From Ancylostoma caninum (lineage: Eukaryota; Nematoda; Chromadorea; Rhabditida; Ancylostomatidae): a stretch of DNA of 64,000 nt. The stretch spans positions 124,001 through 188,000 of the forward strand of contig JBAJFG010000467.1 in NCBI GenBank assembly GCA_037903475.1, in the 5' to 3' direction. The notes beneath the pieces were generated by a model, which did not search any database, was not told the origin of the DNA, and was given only the letters and a program-made list of their open reading frames with translations. Below are positions 1 to 10,292 of this stretch, in pieces (position 1 is the first letter of the stretch; every line of letters begins with the position of its first letter). Made by a program: the position numbers and the translations under genes.

Positions 1-223
1 GTAGAGTTTGTAGGTTAAGAATATAATAATGTTTACAGCAATAAAGATATTACAGTTTATTCTCACCAAAACATCAGTTATAGAATCATAAAAATAGGGA
101 GTCGAGTCTCTTAAAATCACAAAAGTTTCGAAAAGCATAAGTTATGTCCGTTAAAAAGCATTAATTAAGTTACTTAATGCAGAAGGATTAGAATATTGAA
201 AGAAAAGAGATATAATATTAAAG

Positions 224-626
224 TTACAACTTCGGTGCCTTATTAGCAGGGACTTCGTTCATGTCACCATTGCGCTTGTTCGATTTCCGTTTCTCAGAGT
301 TAGTCGTGACAAGGGCATGATAGCGGGCTTTTTCTGATAGGATTTCATCGACAGATATGCCAAAACGGATAGAGGCCTCCTCAATTGTGTAGTACTAAAA
401 GGAATACCTTAGTATAATACTTTATACAGAAACTAAAAATTGTACTTACAGTTTTATCGACACGGATCCTAAGGGTAGTCTTATCAACCAAAACAAATAG
501 GACAGCATAAGTGGGATCTTCTAACTTCTTAGCACGCATCTTGGCAATTAACAAACGTTTTAAAGCCTGGGCCATGTCGAAATCAGCACGTTCCGGGGAG
601 TTAACACTCGGCCAAAAGATATCCAT
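224..626 (-). CDS. Unclassified two-exon gene (115 codons)
   Basis: Exon 1 runs 626-450 and opens with MDIFWPSVNSPERADFD. A consensus GTAAGT donor follows at 449. The 55-nt intron ends in CCTTTTAG, and exon 2 (394-224) continues in the same frame from YYTIEEASIRFGI to a stop after NKAPKL. The join is phase 0 and removes the in-frame run-on, so I prefer it to the unspliced reading. The protein is hydrophilic with a basic middle of exon 2 (KRKSNKRN); no signal peptide or membrane segment is seen. TTTTATAG sits four bases before the ATG, so this could be an internal or last exon of a longer gene continuing to about 1384. I do not recognise the family; a host gene or a domesticated transposon gene are both possible. 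Confidence 0.5.
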
Positions 627-982
627 TGACCTATAAAATAGAGAATATCCTAACAGATATAACTGCGAAAAATAGTTGGAATAAAGACGGCTAGTAACGA
701 GATGGATGCAATTACGTCACAAAATGATGACACAATCAAAATCACGGCTATTAAGTATATTTGGAACTATAGTAGGGAACTAAAGAAAAAACAGTCTAAG
801 ATGTAGCTAAAGTTTAAATAAATCATCAGGGGAAATGGATAGTATATAGTGAGTTAATAAAGATGTAAGTATATATCAAACCTACAAGAAGCTAGAAAAG
901 TTGCACAATGCACCAATCTTTGATAATACGTTCGGGAGATAGCAGTTCATAGTCATCTAAGCAGTTTCATAGATGGTAGGCA
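627..982 (-). other. Gap with one possible internal exon
   Basis: On the minus strand a GCTTAG acceptor is followed from 956 by an open stretch to 892 that reads like coding sequence (DDYELLSPERIIKDWC). It could link the 983-1384 ORF to the two-exon gene at 224-626, but no donor is convincing. The rest is AT-rich with no recognised feature. Confidence 0.25.
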
Positions 983-1384
983 TTAACCATATGTCATTTC
1001 CTTGTTATCCGTTTCTACCTTTCTACGTTTCCAAGACGGGGATGCTAATCCGTATATTTTATATTTCAGTTCATAAGGAAGATTTACAAATGAGGGGCTG
1101 AATGTTAAGTCAATTAATCTGTTAATATCAATTTTATTCAGAGTTCTGAAGTATTTATATAATTCATTTCCTCTCTGAGATTCTATTTGTTCTAATATCT
1201 GGTTAGTCCTGTCTATATAGTCTCTTCGTTTCCTCGTCCTCCTCTTCTTCTCCCTATTTCTCTTCCTAGCTAAGGGGTAGCAAAAGTATGGATGCTTACT
1301 TTTTTCGAGAGGGTTTACTTCTTCTGATATATTTCCATAACCTTTAATCTGGTCATTAAAACCAAAAGGAAATGCTGTAATCAT
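983..1384 (-). CDS. Unclassified basic ORF (133 codons)
   Basis: An uninterrupted minus-strand ORF opens with MITAFPFGFNDQIKGYG. It contains a strongly basic block near residues 41-55 (KRNREKKRRTRKRR) and then LPYELKYKIYGLASPSW. The LPxELxxKI spacing weakly resembles an F-box start, but nothing else supports that. Codon use looks less AT-biased than the flanks. A possible donor (ATATG|GTTAAT) lies just before the stop, so this may be an exon of the same minus-strand gene as 224-626. Function unknown. Confidence 0.35.
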   Translation of the reverse strand: MITAFPFGFNDQIKGYGNISEEVNPLEKSKHPYFCYPLARKRNREKKRRTRKRRDYIDRTNQILEQIESQRGNELYKYFRTLNKIDINRLIDLTFSPSFVNLPYELKYKIYGLASPSWKRRKVETDNKEMTYG

Positions 1385-1491
1385 TGCTTTAATCCAAAAC
1401 AGACATCTCGTAGTAAAGACTTAACGCTTCCCTCTCTTTCATCTTGTAAGTGTTCCAGAATGTCAAGTGTAAGTGTTCCAGAATGTCAGAA

Positions 1492-1578
<87 letters not shown>

Positions 1579-1665
1579 GTAATAGTAATAGTAATAGTAA
1601 TAGTAATAGTAATAGTAATAGTAATAGTAATAGTAATAGTAATAGTAATAGTAATAGTAATAGTA

Positions 1666-1722
<57 letters not shown>
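1492..1722. repeat. AAT/AGTAAT microsatellite
   Basis: About 230 bp of pure trinucleotide repeat. Two blocks of (ATA)n flank a central block in which every second triplet is AGT, giving a hexanucleotide period. ORFs here encode only homopolymers (poly-Ile, poly-Asn, poly-Leu) and are not genes. Confidence 0.97.
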
Positions 1723-1749
1723 TAATTATTGTTATAGTCATACTGAACC

Positions 1750-2410
1750 ACCCCAGCACAGGTGGAAAATTTCTTCGAGACTGCTAATTCGTTGCATTGC
1801 ATGTATCCCCTCTATAGGAAACTCCAAACGTACGCAAACAAAGGTCGGGACCGCGGCCGCAGGCGATCAGCATGCGAAGCGCCCATGTCGCTGACCAAGA
1901 GAGCCGCGTCGCAGCCCCGCAATTGTCTGCGTCCGTTTGGAGTTCCCTGTATATAATAAACTGTGAAGCTATTGCTAAACTGTCTGCCTGTAGCCGGCTG
2001 ACAAGCAGAATTCAAGAATTGAGGCTGAAATTACACAAATCTTCTTGATTTTCTTACCAACCATCTTTTCGGGATCACATGTTATGATGCGGCCCCCTCC
2101 GCATCGAATTCAAGCTTCCAACTTCCGAAAAATAGCGAAAAAAGCCGAAAGTCCCCGGAAGTTTCGGACATGCAGATTTCGTCTTATCTCAATATTGCCG
2201 TTATTCTCGCGGTTTTTAAGATCTAGGGCATTGTCTGCAAAATATGGCATTCGCTGTCTCAAATGGGATGTCATACAGGATGGCAACAGTCTTTAACCAA
2301 AACTTTCGTTGTGGTTCTTCTTCTGAAGTTTCTGGGAATGAATTCACATTGTACTAATGGCGATGTTTTTGTTGTGGGTTTGATGTGCACATCGGTATAT
2401 GCATTAACTT
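1750..2410. repeat. Segment D, copy 1 (inverted partner at 34928-35612)
   Basis: This stretch, including the MITE at 1815, recurs inverted at 34928-35612 with high similarity, for example the block around 2050-2110 against 35210-35275. Similarity stops at about 2410, where the LINE reverse transcriptase begins; the other copy continues into different sequence. Confidence 0.85.
1815..1949. mobile_element. Hairpin MITE, TA-flanked, TIR TAGGAAACTCC/CAGGGAACTCC
   Basis: The ends are inverted repeats: TAGGAAACTCCAAACG on the left, and on the right CAGGGAACTCCAAACG when reverse-complemented. Each end is flanked by TA (1813-1814 and 1950-1951). The middle is GC-rich. The TA duplication and CAG-type ends fit a Tc1/mariner-class non-autonomous element. 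The same family occurs at 35382-35537 and, more diverged, at 14013-14210. Confidence 0.75.
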
Positions 2411-2417
2411 CATTGAG

Positions 2418-3491
2418 TCGCGAAGAGCAAGCTGGATTCCGGCCCGGCCGAGGATGTTGCGATCAAATATTCACACTCCAACAAGTAATGGAAGAGCGCA
2501 TACGATGCAGAAAGCGTCTTATAATAGTGTTCATAGACTTTGCTGCTGCTTTTGACAGTGTATACCACCCAGCTCTATGGAACACATTGGAGGCCGAAGG
2601 AATTCCAGGAAAAATTATAAGGCTTCTGCAAAACACCTATGACGGTTCCAAATGCAAAGTTCGAGTGAGAGGAGGCATGTCGGAAAGTTTCATTGTGTCC
2701 ACGGGAGTGAGACAAGGATGTGTCATATCACCATTGCTCTTCAACACTGTCATCGATGCTATCATGAGAAGGGTCTTCAAAAAGAGAGCTGGCGTCGAAT
2801 GTGGACAGTAACAATTTGATACGGATCTGATGTACGCAGATGACGTAGCAATATTCGCGAATGATGAAGCTGAAGCCACGAGCATCCTTAATGATATCAG
2901 CGTGACTGCGCACCCATACGGCCTAATCATGAACGCAGAAAAGACTAAGGTCCTCACAACGGATGGAGCTCCAGTGGTAGTGCATCTAAATGAGGTAGAG
3001 TTGGAACAAGTACAGAACTTCAAATATCTTGGATCAATAATGCAGGAAAAGAAGATTGCGTCATCAGTGGAGATTCTTAGTCGTATCGGAACTGCGTCCG
3101 CTGCATTTGGATCACTCGCCTGGTGTCTATGGCGCAAAACGAATGTCTCACCTCCACGAAAATGAGGATATTCAGGGCACTAATACTACCGATACTGTTG
3201 TACGGAGCGGGATCCTGGCCAATTCTTCATTCGGATGCACAAAAGCTGGAAATATTTCAAATGCGATGTCTTCGACGAATTCTTGGTATAACTCTACGAG
3301 ATCGAGTCCGGAATGAAGAAATTAGAAAGAGATGCTGTGATCAGCGAATTCTTGGTATAACTCTACGAGATCGAGTCCGGAATGAAGAAATTAGAAAGAG
3401 ATGCTGTGATCAGCCTACCATCGCTGCTGAGATTAGGAAGAGAAGATTGAAATGGTTTGGCCACTTGTGCAGAATGGAGCCTTCGCGCTAG
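2418..3491 (+). pseudogene. 5'-truncated LINE (non-LTR) reverse transcriptase
   Basis: The reading begins at EEQAGFRPGRGCCDQIFTLQ, typical of RTE/R-type non-LTR reverse transcriptases. It passes the catalytic Asp region (VFIDFAAAFDSV) and GVRQGCVISPLLFN, is stopped by TAA at 2809-2811, then resumes in the same frame with the YADDVAIF box. A frameshift near 3125 leads to the C-terminal region ending RLKWFGHLCRMEPSR. A 69-bp internal tandem duplication (3276-3413) repeats 23 codons. Endonuclease and N-terminal regions are missing, as expected of 5' truncation on insertion. Non-functional. The exact clade is not determinable by eye. Confidence 0.88.
3276..3413 (+). repeat. 69-bp perfect tandem duplication inside LINE
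   Basis: Two adjacent copies (3276-3344 and 3345-3413) begin CGAATTCTTGGTATAAC and look identical. The length is 23 codons, so the frame is kept. Confidence 0.95.
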
Positions 3492-3499
3492 CCACACAA

Positions 3500-3930
3500 A
3501 CTGCTGTGGAGGATGCGCCCGACGGGATGGAAGATCCAACGAAAAGCCCCTAAGGCGTAGGGCATACTACACAGCGACGCTGTCGCTGCGACCGTTCACC
3601 ACCACAAGTTTTCTCACAGTGGCTCCTACGCCAGCACGGTATTCCATGCAGACTGTGTGATAAAACATGAGAACTCGTGACACTTTGTTCCCATCATTTC
3701 TATTCATTTTCTTCACTGCGACGGTGTCGCTGTGAAGTATGCCATGGGCCTAAGAAAACCTGGCTGAAGCAAATAGAAAAAGATCTATTGTTTTCCAGAC
3801 TGAACTTGCAGCAGGCCAAGATTCTTGCAATGCAACACGCGTTAACTTCCTACCTTATTTCTCCTATCATGATCATGACTTATAATAATGGGCTTACTTC
3901 GTCTGTCACGTGTATGTGTGTGTCAGAAAC
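3500..3930. other. Gap: LINE 3' tail and unassigned sequence
   Basis: This probably includes the untranslated tail of the LINE. No gene is seen. From about 3930 the sequence (CTGATTGGCCAGTGATGGTG) matches the left flank of the minisatellite element copy at 40040. Confidence 0.4.
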
Positions 3931-4074
3931 GAAATTCCCTGATTGGCCAGTGATGGTGATTACGAGGTCAACAAGATGATAGGGACGGGTATGGTGAGGT
4001 TCAAAGAATGAAGAGAAGTTCTAAAGGATGGGGAAGCGGAGTGAGTGCACCGCGGAGTGGAGGGTGCGCCTACG

Positions 4075-7000
4075 CCGAAAAGTGCGGAAACGCCTGGGAA
4101 CGGGTCCAACCGCGTGATGAGGGTGCGGCGGCGTCCAAAAGTGGGGAAACCCCTGGAGTCGGGTCCAACGGTGTGATAAGGCTGCGCCGGCGCCGAAAAG
4201 TGGGGAAACGCTTGGGGACGGGTCCAACGGTGTGATAAGGGTGCGCCGTGATAAGGGTGCGCCGGCGTCCAAAAGTGGAAAAACGCCTGGAGTCGGGTCC
4301 AACGATGAGATAAGGGTGCGCCGGCGTCCAAAAGTGGAAAAACGCCTGGAGTCGGGTCCAACGATGTGATAAGAGTGCGCCGGCGTCAAAAAGTGGAAAA
4401 ACGCCTGGAGTCGGATCCAACGGTGTGATAAGGGAGCGCCGGCGTCCAAAAGAGGGGAAAAGTCTGGAGTCGGGTCCAACGGTGTGATAAGAGTGCGCCG
4501 GCGTCAAAAAGTGGAAAAACGCCTGGAGTCGGGTCCAACGGTGTGAGAAAGGTGCGCCGGCATCCAAAAATGGGGAAACGCCTGGAGTCGGGTCCAACGG
4601 GCTGATAAGATTGCGCCGGCGTCCAAAAGTGGGGAAACGTCTGGAGTCGGGTCCAACGATGTGATAAGAGTGCGCCGGCGTCAAAAAGTGGAAAAACGCC
4701 TGGAGTCGGGTCCAACGGTGTGATAAGGGAGCGCCGGCGTTCAAAAGTGGGGAAACGCCTGGAGTCGGGTCCAACGATGTGATAAGAGTGCGCCGGCGTC
4801 CAAAAGTAGGGAAAAGTCTGGAGTCGGGTCCAGCGGTGTGATAAGGGAGCGCCGGCGTTCAAAAGTGGGGAAACGCCTGGAGTCGGGTCCAATGGGGTGA
4901 TAAGATTGCGCCGGCGTCCAAAAGTGGGGAAACGTCTGGAGTCGGGTCCAATGGTGTGAGAAAGGTGCGCCGGCATCCAAAAGTGGGGAAACGCCTGGAG
5001 TCGGGTCCAACGGGCTGATAAGATTGCGCCGGCGTCCAAAAGTGGGGAAACGTCTGGAGTCGGGTCCAACGATGTGATAAGAGTGCGCCGGCGTCCAAAA
5101 GTGGGGAAAAGTCTGGAGTCGGGTCCAACGGTGTGATAAGAGTGCGCCGGCGTCAAAAAGTGGAAAAACGCCTGGAGTCGGGTCCAACGGTGTGAGAAAG
5201 GTGCGCCGGCATCCAAGAGTGGGGAAACGCCTGGAGTCGGGTCCAACGGGGTGATAAGTTTGCGCCGGCGTCCAAAAGTGGGGAAACGTCTGGAGTCGGG
5301 TCCAATGGTGTGAGAAAGGTGCGCCGGCATCCAAAAGTGGGGAAACGCCTGGAGTCGGGTCCAACGATGTGGTAAGAGTGCGCCGGCGTCAAAAAGTGGA
5401 AAAACGCCTGGAGTCGGGTCCAACGGTGTGATAAGGGAGCGCCGGCGTTCAAAAGTGGGGAAACGCCTGGAGTCGGGTCCAACGATGTGATAAGAGTGCG
5501 CCGGCGTCCAAAAGTAGGGAAAAGTCTGGAGTCGGGTCCAGCGGTGTGATAAGATTGCGCCGGCGTCCAAAAGTGGGGAAACGTCTGGAGTCGGGTCCAA
5601 CGATGTGATAAGAGTGCGCCGGCGTCCAAAAGTGGGGAAAAGTCTGGAGTCGGGTCCAACGGTGTGATAAGAGTGCGCCGGCGTCAAAAAGTGGAAAAAC
5701 GCCTGGAGTCGGGTCCAACGGTGTGAGAAAGGTGCGCCGGCATCCAAGAGTGGGGAAACGCCTGGAGTCGGGTCCAACGGGGTGATAAGTTTGCGCCGGC
5801 GTCCAAAAGTGGGGAAACGCCTGGAGTCGGGTCCAACGGTGTGATAAGATTGCGCCGGCGTCCAAAAGTGGGGAAACGTCTGGAGTCGGGTCCAATGGGG
5901 TGATAAGATTGCGCCGGCGTCCAAAAGTGGGGAAACGTCTGGAGTCGGGTCCAACGATGTGATAAGAGTGCGCCGGCGTCCAAAAGTGGAAAAACGCCTG
6001 GAGTCGGGTCCAACGGTGTGAGAAAGGTGCGCCGGCATCCAAGAGTGGGGAAACGCCTGGAGTCGGGTCCAAAGGGGTGATAAGTTTGCGCCGGCGCCCA
6101 AAAGCGGGGAAACGCCTGGAGTCGGGTCCAACGGTGTGATAAGATTGCGCCGGCGTCCAAAAGTGGGGAAACGTCTGGAGTCGGGTCCAATGGTGTGAGA
6201 GAGGTGCGCCGGCATCCAAAAGTGGGGAAACGCCTGGAGTCGGGTCCAACGGGCTGATAAGATTGCGCCGGCGTCCAAAAGTGGGGAAACGTCTGGAGTC
6301 GGGTCCAACGATGTGATAAGAGTGCGCCGGCGTCCAAAAGTGGGGAAAAGTCTGGAGTCGGGTCCAACGATGTGATAAGAGTGCGCCGGCGTCAAAAAGT
6401 GGAAAAACGCCTGGAGTCGGGTCCAACGGTGTGAGAAAGGTGCGCCGGCATCCAAGAGTGGGGAAACGCCTGGAGTCGGGTCCAACGGGGTGATAAGTTT
6501 GCGCCGGCGTCCAAAAGTGGGGAAACGCCTGGAGTCGGGTCCAACGGTGTGATAAGATTGCGCCGGCGTCCAAAAGTGGGGAAACGTCTGGAGTCGGGTC
6601 CAACTATGTGATAAGAGTGCGCCGGCGTCCAAAAGTGGGGAAACGTCTGGATTCGGGTCCAACGGTGTGATAAGGGAGCGCCGGCGTTCAAAAGTGGGGA
6701 AACGCCTGGAGTCGGGTCCAACGGGCTGATAAGATTGCGCCGGCGTCCAAAAGTGGGGAAACGTCTGGAGTCGGGTCCAACGATGTGATAAGAGTGCGCC
6801 GGCGTCCAAAAGTGGGGAAAAGTCTGGAGTCGGGTCCAACGGTGTGATAAGAGTGCGCCGGCGTCAAAAAGTGGAAAAACGCCTGGAGTCGGGTCCAACG
6901 GTGTGAGAAAGGTGCGCCGGCATCCAAGAGTGGGGAAACGCCTGGAGTCGGGTCCAACGGGGTGATAAGTTTGCGCCGGCGTCCAAAAGTGGGGAAACGC

Positions 7001-9515
7001 CTGGAGTCGGGTCCAACGGTGTGATAAGATTGCGCCGGCGTCCAAAAGTGGGGAAACGTCTGGAGTCGGGTCCAATGGGGTGATAAGATTGCGCCGGCGT
7101 CCAAAAGTGGGGAAACGTCTGGAGTCGGGTCCAACGATGTGATAAGAGTGCGCCGGCGTCCAAAAGTGGAAAAACGCCTGGAGTCGGGTCCAACGGTGTG
7201 AGAAAGGTGCGCCGGCATCCAAGAGTGGGGAAACGCCTGGAGTCGGGTCCAAAGGGGTGATAAGTTTGCGCCGGCGTCCAAAAGCGGGGAAACGCCTGGA
7301 GTCGGGTCCAACGGTGTGATAAGATTGCGCCGGCGTCCAAAAGTGGGGAAACGTCTGGACTCGGGTCCAATGGTGTGAGAGAGGTGCGCCGGCATCCAAA
7401 AGTGGGGAAACGCCTGGAGTCGGGTCCAACGGGCTGATAAGATTGCGCCGGCGTCCAAAAGTGGGGAAACGTCTGGAGTCGGGTCCAACGATGTGATAAG
7501 AGTGCGCCGGCGTCCAAAAGTGGGGAAAAGTCTGGAGTCGGGTCCAACGGTGTGATAAGAGTGCGCCGGCGTCAAAAAGTGGAAAAACGCCTGGAGTCGG
7601 GTCCAACGGTGTGAGAAAGGTGCGCCGGCATCCAAGAGTGGGGAAACGCCTGGAGTCGGGTCCAACGGGGTGATAAGTTTGCGCCGGCGTCCAAAAGTGG
7701 GGAAACGCCTGGAGTCGGGTCCAACGGTGTGATAAGATTGCGCCGGCGTCCAAAAGTGGGGAAACGTCTGGATTCGGGTCCAACGGTGTGATAAGGGAGC
7801 GCCGGCGTTCAAAAGTGGGGAAACGCCTGGAGTCGGGTCCAATGGGGTGATAAGATTGCGCCGGCGTCCAAAAGTGGGGAAACGTCTGGAGTCGGGTCCA
7901 ACGATGTGATAAGAGTGCGCTGGCGTCCAAAAGTGGAAAAACGCCTGGAGTCGGGTCCAACGGTGTGAGAAAGGTGCGCCGGCATCCAAGAGTGGGGAAA
8001 CGCCTGGAGTCGGGTCCAAAGGGGTGATAAGTTTGCGCCGGCGTCCAAAAGCGGGGAAACGCCTGGAGTCGGGTCCAACGGTGTGATAAGATTGCGCCGG
8101 CGTCCAAAAGTGGGGAAACGTCTGGAGTCGGGTCCAACGATGTGATAAGAGTGCGCCGGCGTCCAAAAGTGGGGAAAAGTCTGGAGTCGGGTCCAACGGT
8201 GTGATAAGAGTGCGCCGGCGTCAAAAAGTGGGGAAACGTCTGGAGTCGGGTCCAACGATGTGATAAGGGAGCCGGCGTCAAAAGTGGGGAAACGCCTGGA
8301 GTCGGGTCCAACGATGTGATAAGGGAGCGCCGGCGTTCAAAAGTGGGGAAACGCCTGGAGTCGGGTCCAACGGTGTGATAAGGGAGCGCCGGCGTTCAAA
8401 AGTGGGGAAACGCCTGGAGTCGGGTCCAACGGTGTGATAAGGGTGCGCCGGCGTCCAAAAGTGGGGAAACGTCTGGAGTCGGGTCCAACGATGTGATAAG
8501 GGTGCGCCGGCGTCCAAAAGTGGAAAAACGCCTGGAGTCGGGTCCAACGATGTGATAAGAGTGCGCCGGCGTCCAAAAGTGGAAAAACGCCTGGAGTCGG
8601 GTCCAACGATGTGATAAGATTGCGCCGGCGTCCAAAAGTGGGGAAACGTCTGGAGTCGGGTCCAACGGTGTGAGAAAGGTGCGCCGGCATCCAAGAGTGG
8701 GGAAACGCCTGGAATCGGGTCCAACGGGGTGATAAGTTTGCGCCGGCGTCCAAAAGTGGGGAAATGCCTGGAGTCGGGTCCAACGATGTGATAAGAGTGC
8801 GCCGGCGTCCAAAAGTGGAAAAACGCCTGGAGTCGGGTCCAACGGGGTGATAAGTTTGCGCCGGCGTCCAAAAGTGGGGAAACGCCTGGAGTCGGGTCCA
8901 ACGGTGTGATAAGATTGCGCCGGCGTCCAAAAGTGGGGAAACGTCTGGAGTCGGGTCCAACGGTGTGATAAGATGCGCCGGCGTCCAAAAGTGGGGAAAC
9001 GTCTGGAGTCGGGTCCAACGATGTGATAAGAGTGCGCCGGCGTCCAAAAGTGGAAAAACGTCTGGAGTCGGGTCCAACGGTGTGATAAGGGAGCGCCGGC
9101 GTTCAAAAGTGGGGAAACGCCTGGAGTCGGGTCCAACGGTGTGGTAAGGGTGCGCCGGCGTCCAAAAGTGGGGAAACGCCTGGAGTCGGGTCCAATGGGG
9201 TGATAAGATTGCGCCGGCGTCCAAAAGTGGGGAAACGTCTGGAGTCGGGTCCAACGATGTGATAAGAGTGCGCCGGCGTCCAAAAGTGGAAAAACGCCTG
9301 GAGTCGGGTCCAATGGTGTGAGAAAGGTGCGCCGGCATCCAAAAGTGGGGAAACGTCTGGAGTCGGGTCCAACGGTGTGAGAAAGGTGCGCCGGCATCCA
9401 AAAGTGGGGAAACGTCTGGAGTCGGGTCCAACGATGTGATAAGAGTGCGCCGGCGTCCAAAAGTGGGGAAAAGTCTGGAGTCGGGTCCAACGGTGTGATA
9501 AGGGTGCGCCGGCTT
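4075..9515 (+). repeat. 59-bp minisatellite, about 92 tandem units
   Basis: The unit reads roughly GTGCGCCGGCGTCCAAAAGT followed by GGGGAAACGCCTGGAGTCGG, then GTCCAACGGTGTGATAAGG. Variants differ at a few diagnostic sites: GGGGAAACG/GGAAAAACG, CGCCTGG/CGTCTGG/AGTCTGG, and GTGATAAG/GTGAGAAAG/CTGATAAG. Ordered strings of variants recur, including one with a 1,180-bp (20-unit) shift. No unit contains a stop in any minus-strand frame and 59 is not a multiple of 3, so all three minus frames stay open for kilobases with a 59-residue period. The long predicted proteins are therefore artefacts. Confidence 0.95.
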
Positions 9516-9599
9516 CCACAAGTAATAGGAATTCGCTAGGCGGGTCTATTCGTGCATGAGGGGTACGCTTATCCTGTTTCGGCGGACCCTCCTACCTAA

Positions 9600-9848
9600 A
9601 GGGCAATTTACACTAGCTGCGTGCGTCAGTCGCGCATCAGTCGCACGCATCCATTTGCAAGGGATTTTTCATGAAGACCGGTCAACACGGCATATACATC
9701 CTCAATGAAAAGAACGCGCGGCCGTCGCGAGGCCGTAAACGCGTGCGTCTGAGCTGCGACTGCGATGCGACTCCTATGCGACTGAGCCCTATTCTTCATC
9801 ATATAGACGCACGCGCGTCAGTCGCACGCACCCAGTATAAATTGCCCT
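9600..9848. mobile_element. PIF/Harbinger-type MITE with TAA duplication
   Basis: The terminal inverted repeats are AGGGCAATTTAyACT, with direct TAA flanks at 9597-9599 and 9849-9851. The two other copies of the host element (about 40390 and 62775) read straight across as CTACCTAAATC, giving two independent empty sites with a single TAA. The interior is rich in CGCACGC motifs. A 3-bp TWA duplication is the PIF/Harbinger hallmark. No ORF. Confidence 0.88.
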
Positions 9849-10237
9849 TAAATCGCCTAGATGTACATTGTTTCCTTTCGTATCGGTGTTCTCTTCGCAT
9901 TCCTTTGGAGAAGAACCACTCCTTCGTTTCCACCTATATACACCGGTGGACCCTTATCACTTGAATTACCACAACAACCAGTGAACCTAAATCATTTCAA
10001 GATAACATTTGCACTGAATTGGTTACACTCAGTTCTTCACGGCTATATACTTCGCTCATATGGAAGAGCATAACTTCGTTCATATGGGGGAAAGCTACCA
10101 CTTACGGGATCAAGGGTTTCTCAGGAGAGCGATAGAACTGCGTGGAAGGATGCAGATTTTATCAATCCATCTACAGTTTTGTGTTTGCTTTCAAGGTGCA
10201 GTATGCGAGCGAAGCGAGCATCAATAGAAGTCTGGAA

Positions 10238-10266
10238 GTCCGGCGTTAGCCGGACGGCCAGTCTGG
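10238..10266 (+). other. Helitron-like 3' terminus: hairpin plus CTGG|T
   Basis: A perfect 7-bp stem with loop GTTA is followed by GGCCAGT and CTGG. The same terminus is at 63164-63192. In both cases the next base is T, and flanking similarity ends exactly there. Confidence 0.65.
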
Positions 10267-10292
10267 TATTGTAAGACACATCCAGTCCATGC

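Larger units (their letters stand above)
3930..10266 (+). mobile_element. Helitron-like element carrying an expanded minisatellite (copy 1)
   Basis: A left block of about 130 bp is shared with 40040-40110. It is followed by the 59-bp array and then a right block of about 500 bp found again at 40300-40710 and 62735-63192. The right end has a perfect 7-bp-stem hairpin (GTCCGGC gtta GCCGGAC) at 10238-10255. Seven bases later comes CTGG, followed by T. A short hairpin about ten bases before CTRR with a T beyond is the Helitron 3' signature. No Rep/helicase gene is present, so the element is non-autonomous. The 5' end is not well defined. A Harbinger-type MITE (9600-9848) is inserted in the right block. 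Confidence 0.6.

Noticed and set aside
1389..1802. ORFs of poly-Ile, poly-Asn and poly-Leu
   Set aside because: Products of translating the AAT/AGT microsatellite.
4075..9515. CRISPR-like array
   Set aside because: There are no unique spacers; the whole 59 bp is repeated, and the genome is eukaryotic with introns.
4386..9521. Very long minus-strand ORFs (up to 817 codons) as protein genes
   Set aside because: They follow the 59-bp repeat in all three frames with the same 59-residue cycle; there is no start, domain or splice structure independent of the repeat.
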